In this document: positions 27,214-36,777 of the stretch, piece by piece
Layout of the letters: the number at the start of each line of letters is the position of its first letter
Position numbering within the stretch: position 1 is the stretch's first letter
DNA from: an uncultured Alteromonadaceae bacterium
Lineage (GTDB): Bacteria > Pseudomonadota > Gammaproteobacteria > Enterobacterales > Alteromonadaceae
Direction of reading: 5' to 3'
Assembly: GCA_947501935.1 (NCBI GenBank)
Contig: CANMXU010000001.1
Location: 186,001-250,000 of the forward strand
DNA length: 64,000 nucleotides
Notes under the pieces: generated by a model
Databases searched by the model: none
What the model was told of the DNA's origin: nothing
The model's input: the letters and a program-made list of their open reading frames with translations, nothing else
Translations under genes and position numbers: made by a program

Positions 27214-27507
27214 TTATGCCGTTACATCAATAATGGTGCCCAAGGCTTCATCAGCTGATTTAATCACTTGCGCTGAAGCTTCAGCTTGATGCTGAGCAAC
27301 TTTCAAATTAACAATTTCTTGGTTTAAATTAGGCAGCTGTTCTGCGGGTAAACTTTCATTTTCAGCTGTTTGTGGAACCGCTTGCGCTTCTGCGAAATTA
27401 TCAGCACTCGTGGTTTCTTGGGCAATAGCCGTGGCTGCTTTGTTTGCATCTTCAGTCGCTTTTTGAAAACCTTGCACGCCCGAGGCGAATGCAGATTGAA
27501 TTTCCAT
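27214..27507 (-). CDS. small helical protein with flagellar rod-like C-terminus
   Basis: 97 residues. The middle is an acidic A/T/E/Q-rich region; the C-terminal EIVNLKVAQHQAEASAQVIK followed by SADEALGTIIDV resembles the C-terminal helix of flagellar rod/hook proteins (FlgC/FlgE class). No other flagellar gene is nearby. It precedes the SprA-like gene by seven bases. Function unknown; a link to secretion or to the putative protease is only suggested by position. Confidence 0.55.
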   Translation of the reverse strand: MEIQSAFASGVQGFQKATEDANKAATAIAQETTSADNFAEAQAVPQTAENESLPAEQLPNLNQEIVNLKVAQHQAEASAQVIKSADEALGTIIDVTA

Positions 27508-27693
27508 AATCGATTCCTAGAAAAATGGCCGTATTTTAAACAAAACTTAAACAAAATGTGCTTAAAAACAGCCGAACAACATTGTTTAATTATTAATCAA
27601 AAACGTGAAAAAGTAAACCGCTTTGTATTGTTTAAGCCGTTCTGTACTTTTAGCTCTAAGCTTTGATTCATTAAGCTAACGGCTAAGCTTTGG

Positions 27694-28542
27694 TTAAATT
27701 CTAATTAAGTTCTGCTGCTCTAGCCAATCGGTTAAGACCGTGAGAAATTCTTGTTGATGAGAAATAAAAGGCGCATGCGAGGCTTTAGCAAAAACATAAT
27801 GCTCACTATTTGGCTGAAGTTCACTAACCAGATCGATAACTTTTTTCGGCACTAGTGAGTCTAACTTGCCGTAAAGCCTCAAAAAAGGTATTGAAATATC
27901 AGCTAACTGTGCTCGCACATCAACACTTTCTAGCAACATCAATGAACGGTCTAACGTGGTTTTATTAGGTAAAGGGTAAGCCATAACCAATTCTTTAATA
28001 CGCTTAATATCTGAACGCACATGCTCGCTGCCCATTGCTTGTATTTTCAAAAAATTATTGATGGTTTTTTCAATGTTAGTTGACAACATTTGGTGAAAAC
28101 TAGCTAAGATCTGCGCTTTAATACCTGGCCAATTAGCTAATTCAGTATCACCTTGCGTTTTTATCGTGCTTAGCTCTGTTTTATTGTCGGCAACTTGCTC
28201 GATAAAAAAGGGTGAACTAGCTACAGTAACCAAGGCTTTAGCTTTTTCAGGAAAACGACAAGCTAGTTGTGTTGCCACTAAACCACCTAGCGACCAACCA
28301 ATAATAACCGCGGGTTCGTCAATAACATCTGCAACTAGAGCAACTACGTTATCAATAGAATACAGCGATAATTGCTGCTCAACATTAAGGCCAAAACCGG
28401 GTAAATCAACAGTGATAACTTTATAGTTTGCACTAAGTTGCTCAACCAGTGGTTGCCAAATACCGGAATTAAGTCCCCAGCCATGAATAAATACTAAAGG
28501 TAGGCCTTGACCATAACTCGCAATTTTAAGTGTTTCTGCCAT
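27694..28542 (-). CDS. bioH: pimeloyl-[acyl-carrier protein] methyl ester esterase
   Basis: 282 residues, alpha/beta-hydrolase. The catalytic triad is visible: S84 in GWSLGG, D228 in YGKLDSLVP and H256 in ASHAPF; the HGWGLNSGIW oxyanion region near the N-terminus is typical of BioH. It removes the methyl group from pimeloyl-ACP methyl ester, completing pimelate synthesis for biotin. Slightly longer than E. coli BioH. Divergent from the ComF-like gene 52 bases away, as bioH and gntX are neighbours in E. coli. Confidence 0.85.
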   Translation of the reverse strand: MAETLKIASYGQGLPLVFIHGWGLNSGIWQPLVEQLSANYKVITVDLPGFGLNVEQQLSLYSIDNVVALVADVIDEPAVIIGWSLGGLVATQLACRFPEKAKALVTVASSPFFIEQVADNKTELSTIKTQGDTELANWPGIKAQILASFHQMLSTNIEKTINNFLKIQAMGSEHVRSDIKRIKELVMAYPLPNKTTLDRSLMLLESVDVRAQLADISIPFLRLYGKLDSLVPKKVIDLVSELQPNSEHYVFAKASHAPFISHQQEFLTVLTDWLEQQNLIRI

Positions 28543-28594
28543 GATTAAATCTGATAAAAAATAAGAGGGTTAGTTTACCCAAAGGTTGCTGATA

Positions 28595-29374
28595 ATGGAA
28601 TTTGGCAAAAGCATATATAGTGCGTTTAATAAGATATATTTTATTTTCATCACTTATCTAGAAAAATTTAAACAAATATTGAGCCGCTGCGAGCTGTGCC
28701 AACAAAGCTGCCAAAACATTAAACTATTATGTGATCACTGCGAGCAAGATCTGCCTTACTTTAGCGATACATTCACTGATACTTTCACCCAAGGAAACTT
28801 GCTCAACTGGCCTGCCATTAACCAGTTGCTAAAACCTTATCAATTCGACCAGTTAATTTGCTTATCTTCGTATCAATGGCCATTCTCCCAATGGATAAGC
28901 CAATGTAAATATCATGGCCGTTTTGAACTTGCTCATTTGTTTAGTCAACTATTAAGTAAGCATTGGCAGCAGTTAAGTTTGCAACATCAATTAAGCCAGC
29001 CCGATGTAATTATGGCGGTGCCCATTCATATTAATCGCTGGAAAACACGTGGCTTTAATCAAGCTCATTTAATGGCGAAAAGCTTTGCTGATGATGTGAA
29101 TATTCCCTACCACACAAGGGCATTAAAGCGTAACAAAGCCACAGTAAGCCAAGTAGGAAAATCAGGCGTTCAGCGACGTAAGAATATTAAAAACGCCATT
29201 AGCTTATCGGCTGAATTTACCAAGCTTAAACCGTTACCCGAGCATGTTTTACTGATTGATGATGTAGTAACAACAGGGGCAACCGCTAATGAAGTTTGTC
29301 GGTTGCTAAAAAAACAGGGCGTGAAAAAGGTCACCTTAATGACCTTGTGCATTTCACTGGTAGAGAATAATTAA
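28595..29374 (+). CDS. ComF-family phosphoribosyltransferase-like protein
   Basis: 259 residues. Early CELCQQSCQN and CDHCEQDL cysteine pairs form the zinc-binding part, and the C-terminal phosphoribosyltransferase domain carries VLLIDDVVTTGATANEV (PRPP loop). This is the ComF/GntX group, needed for DNA uptake in some bacteria; E. coli gntX neighbours bioH as here. AAAGG before the ATG at 28595 is well spaced, so the TTG at 28586 is not used. Confidence 0.85.
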   Translation: MEFGKSIYSAFNKIYFIFITYLEKFKQILSRCELCQQSCQNIKLLCDHCEQDLPYFSDTFTDTFTQGNLLNWPAINQLLKPYQFDQLICLSSYQWPFSQWISQCKYHGRFELAHLFSQLLSKHWQQLSLQHQLSQPDVIMAVPIHINRWKTRGFNQAHLMAKSFADDVNIPYHTRALKRNKATVSQVGKSGVQRRKNIKNAISLSAEFTKLKPLPEHVLLIDDVVTTGATANEVCRLLKKQGVKKVTLMTLCISLVENN

Positions 29375-29391
29375 TTTAACGAGCTAAGCGA

Positions 29392-31977
29392 TTATTCGGC
29401 GCGCGCACTAAAAGCATGGGCGAAAAATAAACTGTTCGACATTAAACGCGCACTGCCGTGCCAGTAACCTCTAAAGGTCAAATTATCGGTAGTCGCTATA
29501 ACACGGCCTTTGCCAATATTATGGGCAATTACAGCGGCATTATCGGCAATACGATTGACCAAGTTTTGGTCGCTATAACCGCTTAACAATGGCGCAGCAC
29601 TGTACTTGGCAACGGTAATAAAAGGCTGCGTTGGTAAGTCCATAATCAAGGTACTGTTGCGAAATAGCGGTAAGCTTGCATCATTAAAGCCGTAACTTAA
29701 TGGGTGAGAGCTGTCGAGTTGGCTTTGATAAATTGCGCCGCTAATGCGTTTACGGCTGGCGAGCATTTCTTTGTCTTGATACTTTAAACCTTCACTGTCG
29801 AACATTTGCGCTATTTCTTTATTTCGAGCAAATTTAGCCTGTAAAAGTCCATTATCCGCTAACCACTGCGCCGCTCGTTTTTGCGCGATAAGCACACCAC
29901 CCGCTTTAGCCCACTGTTCAACATTGGTTAAGACGCTTTCAGAAAAACCGTTGTAGTTACCATCAACAAAAATAACATGACTATACGAGCTTAAATCAAT
30001 TCGGCTTAAGCGATTTTTTTCAACAATAGTAACCGGAATATTTAGCTGCTGATCTAAATAAAATAATACTTCAGCCGCTTCGTACTGAGAAATGCCTTTG
30101 CCGCCAACCAACATCACGTTAACCGGCTTGATTAACTTAAGTGAATTACTACCAAGATCGACGCCTTTTACCGCTAAACCAGAAGCAATAGCGGTAACTT
30201 CAATTCCGGTGCGCTGACTTTCTTCAATAAGAAGTTTTTGCCAATTTTGCGTTTGCTGAATACCTGCTGGTATTAGCAAAGTTCCTGCGGAAAATGCTCG
30301 GTTGCTTTGCCCTACTTTGCTGGTAAAGGTTTTAGTAGCAACTTTCACTTTAATGTTATTACTGAGCAAACTTTGCAGTAACTTTGGCGCTAAATAATGA
30401 TGCCATTCAATCGCATACGCGTAAGCGCTACGCTCCACTGCAACGGCCTTGGTTGTAGGTGACAGTTGTTGCCATACCTGTTTGGCTAACTTTAAACCCC
30501 AAGTGCTTTCAACTTCTTCAACATCAATATCCATAGCTAATGGCATGGTCCAGCCAGAAACGTCATAAAAGCTATTGTCTGTAAATTCGGTTGGTTTTGA
30601 AAAAAGTGCCTTGATCATGCGATATTGCGGTTGAGCAAGTGGCACATAATAACTTTGGCTGTGCTTATATACGGTATCGTTTAGGTTAAAGTCGGCGGTA
30701 AGTGGGTAAACGTCAATTTGATGCTGCTGTAGTTTTTCTAATAATACCTTTAAGCGATATTCATCTTGAGCTTCGTTAATTAAATAGCCTGCAAATTTTT
30801 CTTTATCAGCAAGCTTTTTCACTTGCTGATAAAAACTGTGACGGTAATTTTTTAGTTGTGCTTGGTTTTGCCACGCGCCATTAATGGTAGATAACGAAGT
30901 AGTCACATGGTTTTGAATGCCTTGCGCAAAAGTAAGCACACCGTTGTCGGTAGTTTGTTGCATTCCTTTACTGCCAGCTTGTTCAAATAAAATGCCGATA
31001 GCGCCGGTAATATCTGGGTAAGTAGAGCCTTTGCCATAATAAAAGTCGTCATAACTTTCATGGCTAAAATAAAGCTGCTGTTGTTGGTCTAACGCTTCAC
31101 CGTGAAAGGTTGCCAGCGTTTTAGTTAATTCAATATTATCTTTAGGGGTTAGCGGGTTATTACGCGAAGGAATGCCCGGTTGGAAAAAGTAGCTACTGTT
31201 GGCAGACATTTCATGAAAGTCGCCAACAACATTTGGCTGATATTGATAAAAATACGGCAGACGATTTATGGTTTCTTGTTGTGATACTAATAGCCAGTCG
31301 CGATTTAAATCAAATCCAAAATGATTAGTACGACCAGTGCGCCACGGCTGGTGATGTTCAATATGGTCAGGATTACTATTAGTTGTTACGCCGCGAAAAG
31401 TATTTACCCAGTTTACAAAACGGTCCATGCCGTCGGGGTTCATGCTTGGCTCAAGCACAATAATGGTATTTTCTAGTAATTGTGAAATTTGTTCATTTTC
31501 GCTAGCCGCTAAATAATAAGCGACCACCATAGCGGCATTGGCACCGCTAATTTCGTCACCATGCACGCTATAACCTAGCCAAATAACTAATGGTTGTTCG
31601 GTACTTTTTTGCTTACTGGCTTTGCCTTGCTTTAGAAATTTTTTATAACTACGTTGGCTAAGAATATTGTCTAAATTGGCAAGATTCTTTTCAGCTGAAA
31701 TGGTAACTAAAAATTGTTTTCTAAACTCATTGGTTTGTCCAAGTTCAGTTAATTTCATTCGTGATGAACTTTTAGCGAGCACCTGAAAGTAATTTACTAA
31801 TTGATCATGCCTTACATGTCGCTCGCCAATATCAAAACCAAGCACACTTTCAGGGGGAATAATGGCTTGTTGATAAAGTTCATTTTCAGGTAAATAACTG
31901 TGTACCGAAGCGGCCTGAAGTACAAATACGGGTAAAAATGTTAATAAATAACCCAGGTAAAAACGACAACAACGCAT
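29392..31977 (-). CDS. M14-family zinc carboxypeptidase, secreted
   Basis: 861 residues with a signal peptide (about 1-24). The M14 domain covers about 50-360: zinc ligands H139 and E142 in HGDE and H255 in GDFHEMS, with EPSMNPDGMDRF between. The rest (about 370-860) holds a glutamine-amidotransferase-like fold region (VMLVGGKGISQYEAAEV, then WAKAGGVLIAQKRAA), as in other large periplasmic M14 proteins. It probably degrades peptides in the periplasm or outside. It separates comF-like gene and nfuA, which are adjacent in E. coli. Confidence 0.8.
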   Translation of the reverse strand: MRCCRFYLGYLLTFLPVFVLQAASVHSYLPENELYQQAIIPPESVLGFDIGERHVRHDQLVNYFQVLAKSSSRMKLTELGQTNEFRKQFLVTISAEKNLANLDNILSQRSYKKFLKQGKASKQKSTEQPLVIWLGYSVHGDEISGANAAMVVAYYLAASENEQISQLLENTIIVLEPSMNPDGMDRFVNWVNTFRGVTTNSNPDHIEHHQPWRTGRTNHFGFDLNRDWLLVSQQETINRLPYFYQYQPNVVGDFHEMSANSSYFFQPGIPSRNNPLTPKDNIELTKTLATFHGEALDQQQQLYFSHESYDDFYYGKGSTYPDITGAIGILFEQAGSKGMQQTTDNGVLTFAQGIQNHVTTSLSTINGAWQNQAQLKNYRHSFYQQVKKLADKEKFAGYLINEAQDEYRLKVLLEKLQQHQIDVYPLTADFNLNDTVYKHSQSYYVPLAQPQYRMIKALFSKPTEFTDNSFYDVSGWTMPLAMDIDVEEVESTWGLKLAKQVWQQLSPTTKAVAVERSAYAYAIEWHHYLAPKLLQSLLSNNIKVKVATKTFTSKVGQSNRAFSAGTLLIPAGIQQTQNWQKLLIEESQRTGIEVTAIASGLAVKGVDLGSNSLKLIKPVNVMLVGGKGISQYEAAEVLFYLDQQLNIPVTIVEKNRLSRIDLSSYSHVIFVDGNYNGFSESVLTNVEQWAKAGGVLIAQKRAAQWLADNGLLQAKFARNKEIAQMFDSEGLKYQDKEMLASRKRISGAIYQSQLDSSHPLSYGFNDASLPLFRNSTLIMDLPTQPFITVAKYSAAPLLSGYSDQNLVNRIADNAAVIAHNIGKGRVIATTDNLTFRGYWHGSARLMSNSLFFAHAFSARAE

Positions 31978-32127
31978 GTATTTTCCTTTTCGAAAATAAA
32001 ACTAAATGAGTGAAATTACAGTATTTAATGATAACCGTTAGCAAGTTAACTATTTTATCATAATAACTTTAACCCAGTTATATCAATCTAACACTGGCGT
32101 CTTGTAAATTTGCAGCGTAAAATATCC

Positions 32128-32152
32128 ATACTTGACTAAGTTAGTCGGGTAT
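32128..32152. promoter_or_regulatory. IscR type 1 binding site upstream of nfuA
   Basis: The 25-base site begins ATACTTGACT and ends TAGTCGGGTAT with three bases between. It agrees with the published type 1 consensus ATASYYGACT-RwwwY-AGTCRRSTAT at all but one position (G at a w). A TTGACT -35-like hexamer is embedded in it, so holo-IscR binding would block the promoter. nfuA starts 52 bases downstream. Confidence 0.75.
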
Positions 32153-32203
32153 TAGGTTATCACCTATTTTTAACAACACTGCACTAAAGAGTAACTATAC
32201 ACC

Positions 32204-32782
32204 ATGATTAATATCTCAGAGTCGGCCCAAGCTCATTTTGTTAAACTACTTTCTCAACAAGCTGAAGGTACAAGTATTCGCATATTTGTTGTTAACCCTG
32301 GCACGGCAAACGCTGAATGTGGCGTATCATACTGCCCTGCTGATGCTGTTGAACCTGAAGATGTTAAATTAGAATACAATGGCTTTTTGGCTTATATAGA
32401 CGCCGACAGTAAACCTTTCCTAGCTGAAGCAGAAGTTGATTTTGTTACCGACCAAATGGGCTCGCAATTAACCTTAAAAGCGCCAAATGCAAAATTACGT
32501 AAAGTGGCTGACGATGCGCCATTGTTTGAACGTGTGCATTACTTTATTCAAGCTGAAGTTAATCCGCAGCTTGCTGGCCATGGCGGCGAATGTACCTTAA
32601 TGGAAATAACCGACGACGGTTATGCAGTACTTCAATTTGGCGGTGGCTGTAACGGCTGTAGCCAAATTGACCTTACCGTTAAAGATGGCATTGAAAAACA
32701 GTTACTTGAAGTAATGGCTGGCGAAATTAAAGGTGTTCGTGATATGACCGAACATGAACGTGGCGAGCACTCTTACTACTAA
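32204..32782 (+). CDS. nfuA: Fe/S biogenesis protein NfuA
   Basis: 192 residues. An N-terminal degenerate A-type domain (about 1-95) is fused to a C-terminal Nfu domain (about 105-192) with C149-N-G-C152 in GGGCNGCSQ, the same numbering as E. coli NfuA. It carries [4Fe-4S] clusters to target proteins, mainly under oxidative stress or iron limitation. The IscR site upstream fits this role. Confidence 0.95.
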   Translation: MINISESAQAHFVKLLSQQAEGTSIRIFVVNPGTANAECGVSYCPADAVEPEDVKLEYNGFLAYIDADSKPFLAEAEVDFVTDQMGSQLTLKAPNAKLRKVADDAPLFERVHYFIQAEVNPQLAGHGGECTLMEITDDGYAVLQFGGGCNGCSQIDLTVKDGIEKQLLEVMAGEIKGVRDMTEHERGEHSYY

Positions 32783-32807
32783 TTGCTGTACTGTTCAAAA
32801 ATAACAA

Positions 32808-33044
32808 ATGAATAGCATATTAGAAAAACTAGGCCAAAACCCTAAACTTAGCATGACGCGGTTTATACAGGGTATTGGCCTTTTTGTTATTGGTGTTTTA
32901 TTTATTTTTTTAGGTTACTACCAAGATCACCTCTGGCAAATGCTTGGCATTTTCTTGCTTGGCTTAGGTTGCTTATTTTCCGCATGGGGTTATATCGGTT
33001 TATTCGCCAACCGCCTTTATCATATTTTCAATCGCAATCGCTAA
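32808..33044 (+). CDS. small two-helix membrane protein
   Basis: 78 residues, two hydrophobic helices (about 19-38 and 44-64), an N-terminal soluble 18-residue segment and a basic C-terminal end. It starts 25 bases after nfuA on the same strand, so cotranscription is likely. No family recognised. Confidence 0.6.
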   Translation: MNSILEKLGQNPKLSMTRFIQGIGLFVIGVLFIFLGYYQDHLWQMLGIFLLGLGCLFSAWGYIGLFANRLYHIFNRNR

Positions 33045-33048
33045 GCTA

Positions 33049-33067
33049 TTTATTCAGCCTGAATAAA
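33049..33067. terminator. AT-rich hairpin between convergent genes
   Basis: TTTATTCAG and CTGAATAAA form a perfect 9-bp inverted repeat around a single base, directly between the stop of the small membrane protein (33044) and the stop of the GNAT gene (33068). With TTTATT arms it could act both ways, though no long U run follows. Confidence 0.4.
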
Positions 33068-33493
33068 CTAAAGCGGGCTTATTGAAAAGTGATGACTAGC
33101 AATAATAAACCCTTCGCGTAAATAAAACTTATGCGCCATATATCGCTGCACACCAGAGTCTAAGTGTAGTTGTTGGCAGTTATTGTCTTGAGCGTATTTT
33201 TTTATCCATTTCATCATCGCGCGGCCTGCACCATAAGAGCGATGCTCTTCGTTCGAAACAAAGTCGTCAACATAAACATGTTTGCCCCACGCTAACTTTT
33301 CACCAATAACAAAGCCAGCGACGCAAAGAATTTCATTATCTTTTTCAATATAAGCAATTTGATAGTCGTTAAGCATTTGTTTTTTAATTTGCTTTTCAAT
33401 GTGCTTAAGCGAAAATTGCGGGCGTAGTTGTTTTAATATTGCTGCGATAGCAGTTAAGTTAGTGTGTTTATCTGCCAATTGAACGATCATCAA
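33068..33493 (-). CDS. GNAT-family N-acetyltransferase
   Basis: 141 residues, one GNAT domain. The acetyl-CoA-binding segment EEHRSYGAGRAMMKWIKKYA fits the Q/RxxGxG/A pattern, and the end KFYLREGFIIASHHF is the usual C-terminal strand-turn. Substrate unknown. MATE gene lies upstream on the same strand, 64 bases away. Confidence 0.8.
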   Translation of the reverse strand: MMIVQLADKHTNLTAIAAILKQLRPQFSLKHIEKQIKKQMLNDYQIAYIEKDNEILCVAGFVIGEKLAWGKHVYVDDFVSNEEHRSYGAGRAMMKWIKKYAQDNNCQQLHLDSGVQRYMAHKFYLREGFIIASHHFSISPL

Positions 33494-33556
33494 AATTCCT
33501 TGGAAATAATAGGGGAAAATTTAGCTGTGGTTTTCAATTTTTTCAAAATCATCGAG

Positions 33557-34906
33557 TTAATTAGTTTTCACCAAAAAATTCACAGCTACTTTATTTCTAA
33601 AATGCCATGCTAGAGTAATACCTCTGGCCAACATAAAGCAAGTAAATGCTGCCCATAAACCATGATTGCCATAGCTTTGCAGCAAAAACCAGAGTGGAAA
33701 AAAGCCAGCAAAGGTTGCGATAACCATGCTATTTCGCATCGCTTTTGCCTGCATTAACCCCACATATACTCCGTCGAATAAAAAGCACCAACAAGCTGCT
33801 AACGGTAAAATAATCATCCAAGGTAAATACTGCTCAGCTAAATTAATTACTGACGGAATATCAGTGATTAAGCCGATAAATTGACGACCAAACAAGGCAA
33901 AAAATAAAGCATATAAACAGGCAAAAGCAAATGTCCAAGCCAGCGATATTTTAACTACTTGCAGTAATTTCTTATCTTGCTTAGCGCCTTTCGCTTGGCC
34001 AACCAATGCTTCGGCGGCATTAGCTATACCGTCCAAACCAAACGAAATTAATAAAAGAAAATTCATTAAAATAGCGTTGGCAGCCACAACATTATCGCCT
34101 AAGCGCGCTCCTTGAAAAGTGATAAAAACAAAACATAATTCAAGACATAAGGTTCTTATTAAAATATCGCGATTAAGTTTGAAAAAATCTAACAGTGCCG
34201 CTTTGGCAAATAACTGGCTTTTAAGTAATTGAATTTGAATATTTTTGACCATGCTCTTTACAAAAAAGCGTTGAATAAACACCAAACCTAGAACCAGCCC
34301 TGAATATTCCGCGCACAAGGTTGCCCAAGCAACGCCTTGTACTTGCCATTCAAACCCCAAGACAAACAATAGGTCTAAGCCTAAGTTCACGACATTAGTA
34401 AACAGTAAAATCATCATCACTTTTTTGGTTTGATGATTACCTAACAGCCAGCCCAAAATAACAATATTCGACAGCGCAGCAGGTAAACCCCAAATTCTAA
34501 TTTCACTGTATTGGCGCGCATAAAACTGCACTTCATCAGAGCCGCCGGCCATTAACAAGGCTGCGTCTAGATAGAAAACTTGGCAAGCAATAACTACAGT
34601 AGCAATGAGTAAAGCTACACATAAACCGCGCAATAAAATTAATAAATTAAGCTGAGCATCGTTAGAGCCAAATGCTTGCGCAGAAAGCCCCGTAGTCGAC
34701 ATTCGTAAAAAACCACACAACCAAACAATAAAGGTAATGATCATTGCACCAACAGTGCTGCCGCCAAGAAAGTAAGCATGGTCTAAATGACCTATCACTG
34801 CAGTATCAACTAAGCCCAATAAAGGCACGGTAATATTAGATAAAATCATCGGCACGGCTAAAACAAACAACGCCTTGTGTAATGATTGATTATTGATTTG
34901 TCGCAA
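33557..34906 (-). CDS. MATE-family efflux transporter (DinF-like)
   Basis: 449 residues with about 12 transmembrane helices in two six-helix halves. The start PMILSNITVPLLGLVDTAVIGHL is typical of the DinF branch, and LRMSTTGLSAQAFG follows. It exports cationic compounds by sodium or proton antiport. E. coli dinF is downstream of lexA; here lexA is 11 kb away, and I see no SOS box before this gene. Confidence 0.85.
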   Translation of the reverse strand: MRQINNQSLHKALFVLAVPMILSNITVPLLGLVDTAVIGHLDHAYFLGGSTVGAMIITFIVWLCGFLRMSTTGLSAQAFGSNDAQLNLLILLRGLCVALLIATVVIACQVFYLDAALLMAGGSDEVQFYARQYSEIRIWGLPAALSNIVILGWLLGNHQTKKVMMILLFTNVVNLGLDLLFVLGFEWQVQGVAWATLCAEYSGLVLGLVFIQRFFVKSMVKNIQIQLLKSQLFAKAALLDFFKLNRDILIRTLCLELCFVFITFQGARLGDNVVAANAILMNFLLLISFGLDGIANAAEALVGQAKGAKQDKKLLQVVKISLAWTFAFACLYALFFALFGRQFIGLITDIPSVINLAEQYLPWMIILPLAACWCFLFDGVYVGLMQAKAMRNSMVIATFAGFFPLWFLLQSYGNHGLWAAFTCFMLARGITLAWHFRNKVAVNFLVKTN

Positions 34907-34991
34907 ATATCCTTCCTAAACTTTAGATAAAACTATAATTCTTTAGCGAATCACGTTATTTTTAACGCTTGCATTTTACGGAGACCATATC

Positions 34992-36041
34992 ATGAACAAA
35001 AGCTTGCTTGCTGTTATTTTTTTCTTCTGCCACTTTTGCGCTTCAGCAGCAGTAATTTTACAGTATCACCATGTTAGTGATACAACTCCCAAAAGCACCA
35101 GTATTACGCCTGCACAATTTCAAGCTCACTTAAAATATCTTGCTGATAACAGCTTTAATGTTGTGCCCTTATCAGAGCTGATGAATTCAATCAAAAAGCA
35201 GCAAGCGCTAAAAGATAAAACCGTCGCTATTACCTTTGATGATGCTTATATTGATATTTTAACTGAAGCGAAACCTTTATTAGACCAATATAATTACCCG
35301 TTCACTATTTTTATTAACCCAGGCATTGTTGAGCGTAACTCCAAAAGCTATTTGTCGTGGCAGCAGCTTAAAGCCATGGCTGATGATGGCGTTATTATTG
35401 CCAATCATGGTTTTGAGCATGACTCATTAGCTCGAGTACCAGAAGGTTTAAGCGAAGCACAATGGCTAGCCAAAAATACCGAGTCATTGTTAGCGGCAGA
35501 AAAAATTATCGCTGATAAAACCGGTCAGAGTTGGCGCTATTTTGCCTACCCTTATGGTGAATTTACCCCTGAAATTCAGCAATGGGTTAAAAGTAATGAC
35601 TTTATTGCTTTTTCTCAGCAGTCTGGTGCGATAGGTTTAGCAACCGATTTAACCAGTGTGCCGCGATTTCCAGCGTCTATGCCTTATGACAAGATATCGA
35701 GCTTGCGCGACAAACTAAACTCCCTGCCTTTTGCTATCACTTTGGATACAGAGGCCGCCAAAACCCTTTACCCGTATCAACAGGCTAATGAAATTACCAT
35801 TAATGTTGTGGTTGATGATTTTTATAAATCACAACTTAATTGTTATATTTCAGGACTTGGTCGTCAGAAAATTCACTGGCAAGGGGAAGAAAGTTTCACT
35901 ATTAACTTTAGCCAATCACTACCTGCTGGGCGGGTAAGAGCAAACTGTACCGCCCCAAGCATAAGTAAACCTGGTCGTTATTATTGGTATTCAAAACCTT
36001 GGTTTGTTTTAAAAGAAGACGGCAGCTGGTATTCGCTTTAG
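34992..36041 (+). CDS. secreted polysaccharide deacetylase
   Basis: 349 residues with a signal peptide (about 1-19). The NodB domain spans about 75-230: TFDD at 81-84 (metal and catalytic base), H139 and H143 in ANHGFEHDSL as the metal ligands, and a YFAYPYGEF motif 4. It removes N- or O-acetyl groups from an extracellular polymer. The about 110 C-terminal residues look like a separate beta domain. It has its own promoter region and converges with the SCO gene, seven bases apart. Confidence 0.85.
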   Translation: MNKSLLAVIFFFCHFCASAAVILQYHHVSDTTPKSTSITPAQFQAHLKYLADNSFNVVPLSELMNSIKKQQALKDKTVAITFDDAYIDILTEAKPLLDQYNYPFTIFINPGIVERNSKSYLSWQQLKAMADDGVIIANHGFEHDSLARVPEGLSEAQWLAKNTESLLAAEKIIADKTGQSWRYFAYPYGEFTPEIQQWVKSNDFIAFSQQSGAIGLATDLTSVPRFPASMPYDKISSLRDKLNSLPFAITLDTEAAKTLYPYQQANEITINVVVDDFYKSQLNCYISGLGRQKIHWQGEESFTINFSQSLPAGRVRANCTAPSISKPGRYYWYSKPWFVLKEDGSWYSL

Positions 36042-36047
36042 ATAAAA

Positions 36048-36698
36048 TTACTCAGTTAATTTTACAATTTTAGCAAAGTCGCTAACTAAATTGTCACCTC
36101 GAATAATTGGCGGCTCGCCAATAACAAACTTAGGTTTGAAAATAGCCGCGACTTTTCCTTCAGGGTTAATCAACACAATTGAAGCGCTGTGATCAACAAG
36201 ATAACTACTGTTGGCCTCGCTTTTGTCTTCAGCGCTTTTATCTTCAGTGATTGCATACATTAACCCAACATTGCGAGCGAAAGGATACAACACACCATGG
36301 TCGCCTCGTAGCGCAATAAATTCACTATTAAAATAGCTGATGTATTGGTTTAGCTTTTCTTGGGTATCTCGATACGGGTCAACCGATACTAACAAAACCT
36401 GATTATTAGCACTGACCTGCTGCAATTCATCGTAAGCAAAATTAAGCTCTTGCAAAGTGGTTGGGCAAACATCAGGGCAAGAAGTATAACCAAAAAATAC
36501 CCACGACCACTTACCGGTTAAGTGACTATTATCAAAAACGTTTCCCTGATGATCAGTTAATTGAAACGGCTTCATTTCGCGCGCTTGTTGATAATACAAG
36601 GCATTTTCAGGCGGTACTATTTGGGTATATTTATAAAATACTAACCAACCAATTAATAACGAAATAATCGCCACAATCACATATAACAGTTTATTCAT
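36048..36698 (-). CDS. SCO1/SenC-type copper chaperone
   Basis: 216 residues, N-terminal membrane anchor (about 5-24) and a thioredoxin-like periplasmic domain. Copper ligands are in place: C74 and C78 in CPDVC and H170 in YLVDHSA. SCO proteins deliver copper to the Cu-A centre of oxidase subunit II. It is the last gene of the oxidase assembly row. Confidence 0.9.
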   Translation of the reverse strand: MNKLLYVIVAIISLLIGWLVFYKYTQIVPPENALYYQQAREMKPFQLTDHQGNVFDNSHLTGKWSWVFFGYTSCPDVCPTTLQELNFAYDELQQVSANNQVLLVSVDPYRDTQEKLNQYISYFNSEFIALRGDHGVLYPFARNVGLMYAITEDKSAEDKSEANSSYLVDHSASIVLINPEGKVAAIFKPKFVIGEPPIIRGDNLVSDFAKIVKLTE

Positions 36699-36777
36699 GT
36701 ACAGCTCGCACCTTAAAAATCATAAAAAAAGCTTCAAGAAAGGCCTTAAACTCCCCCTAACAACTAGGCCATAAATA

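Noticed and set aside
26789..27258. Several open frames on both strands over the SprA-like gene
   Set aside because: They come from the Q/E/N-rich low-complexity codons of the real gene and have no signals of their own.
33557..34906. SOS control of the DinF-like gene
   Set aside because: No CTGT-N8-ACAG box before the gene.
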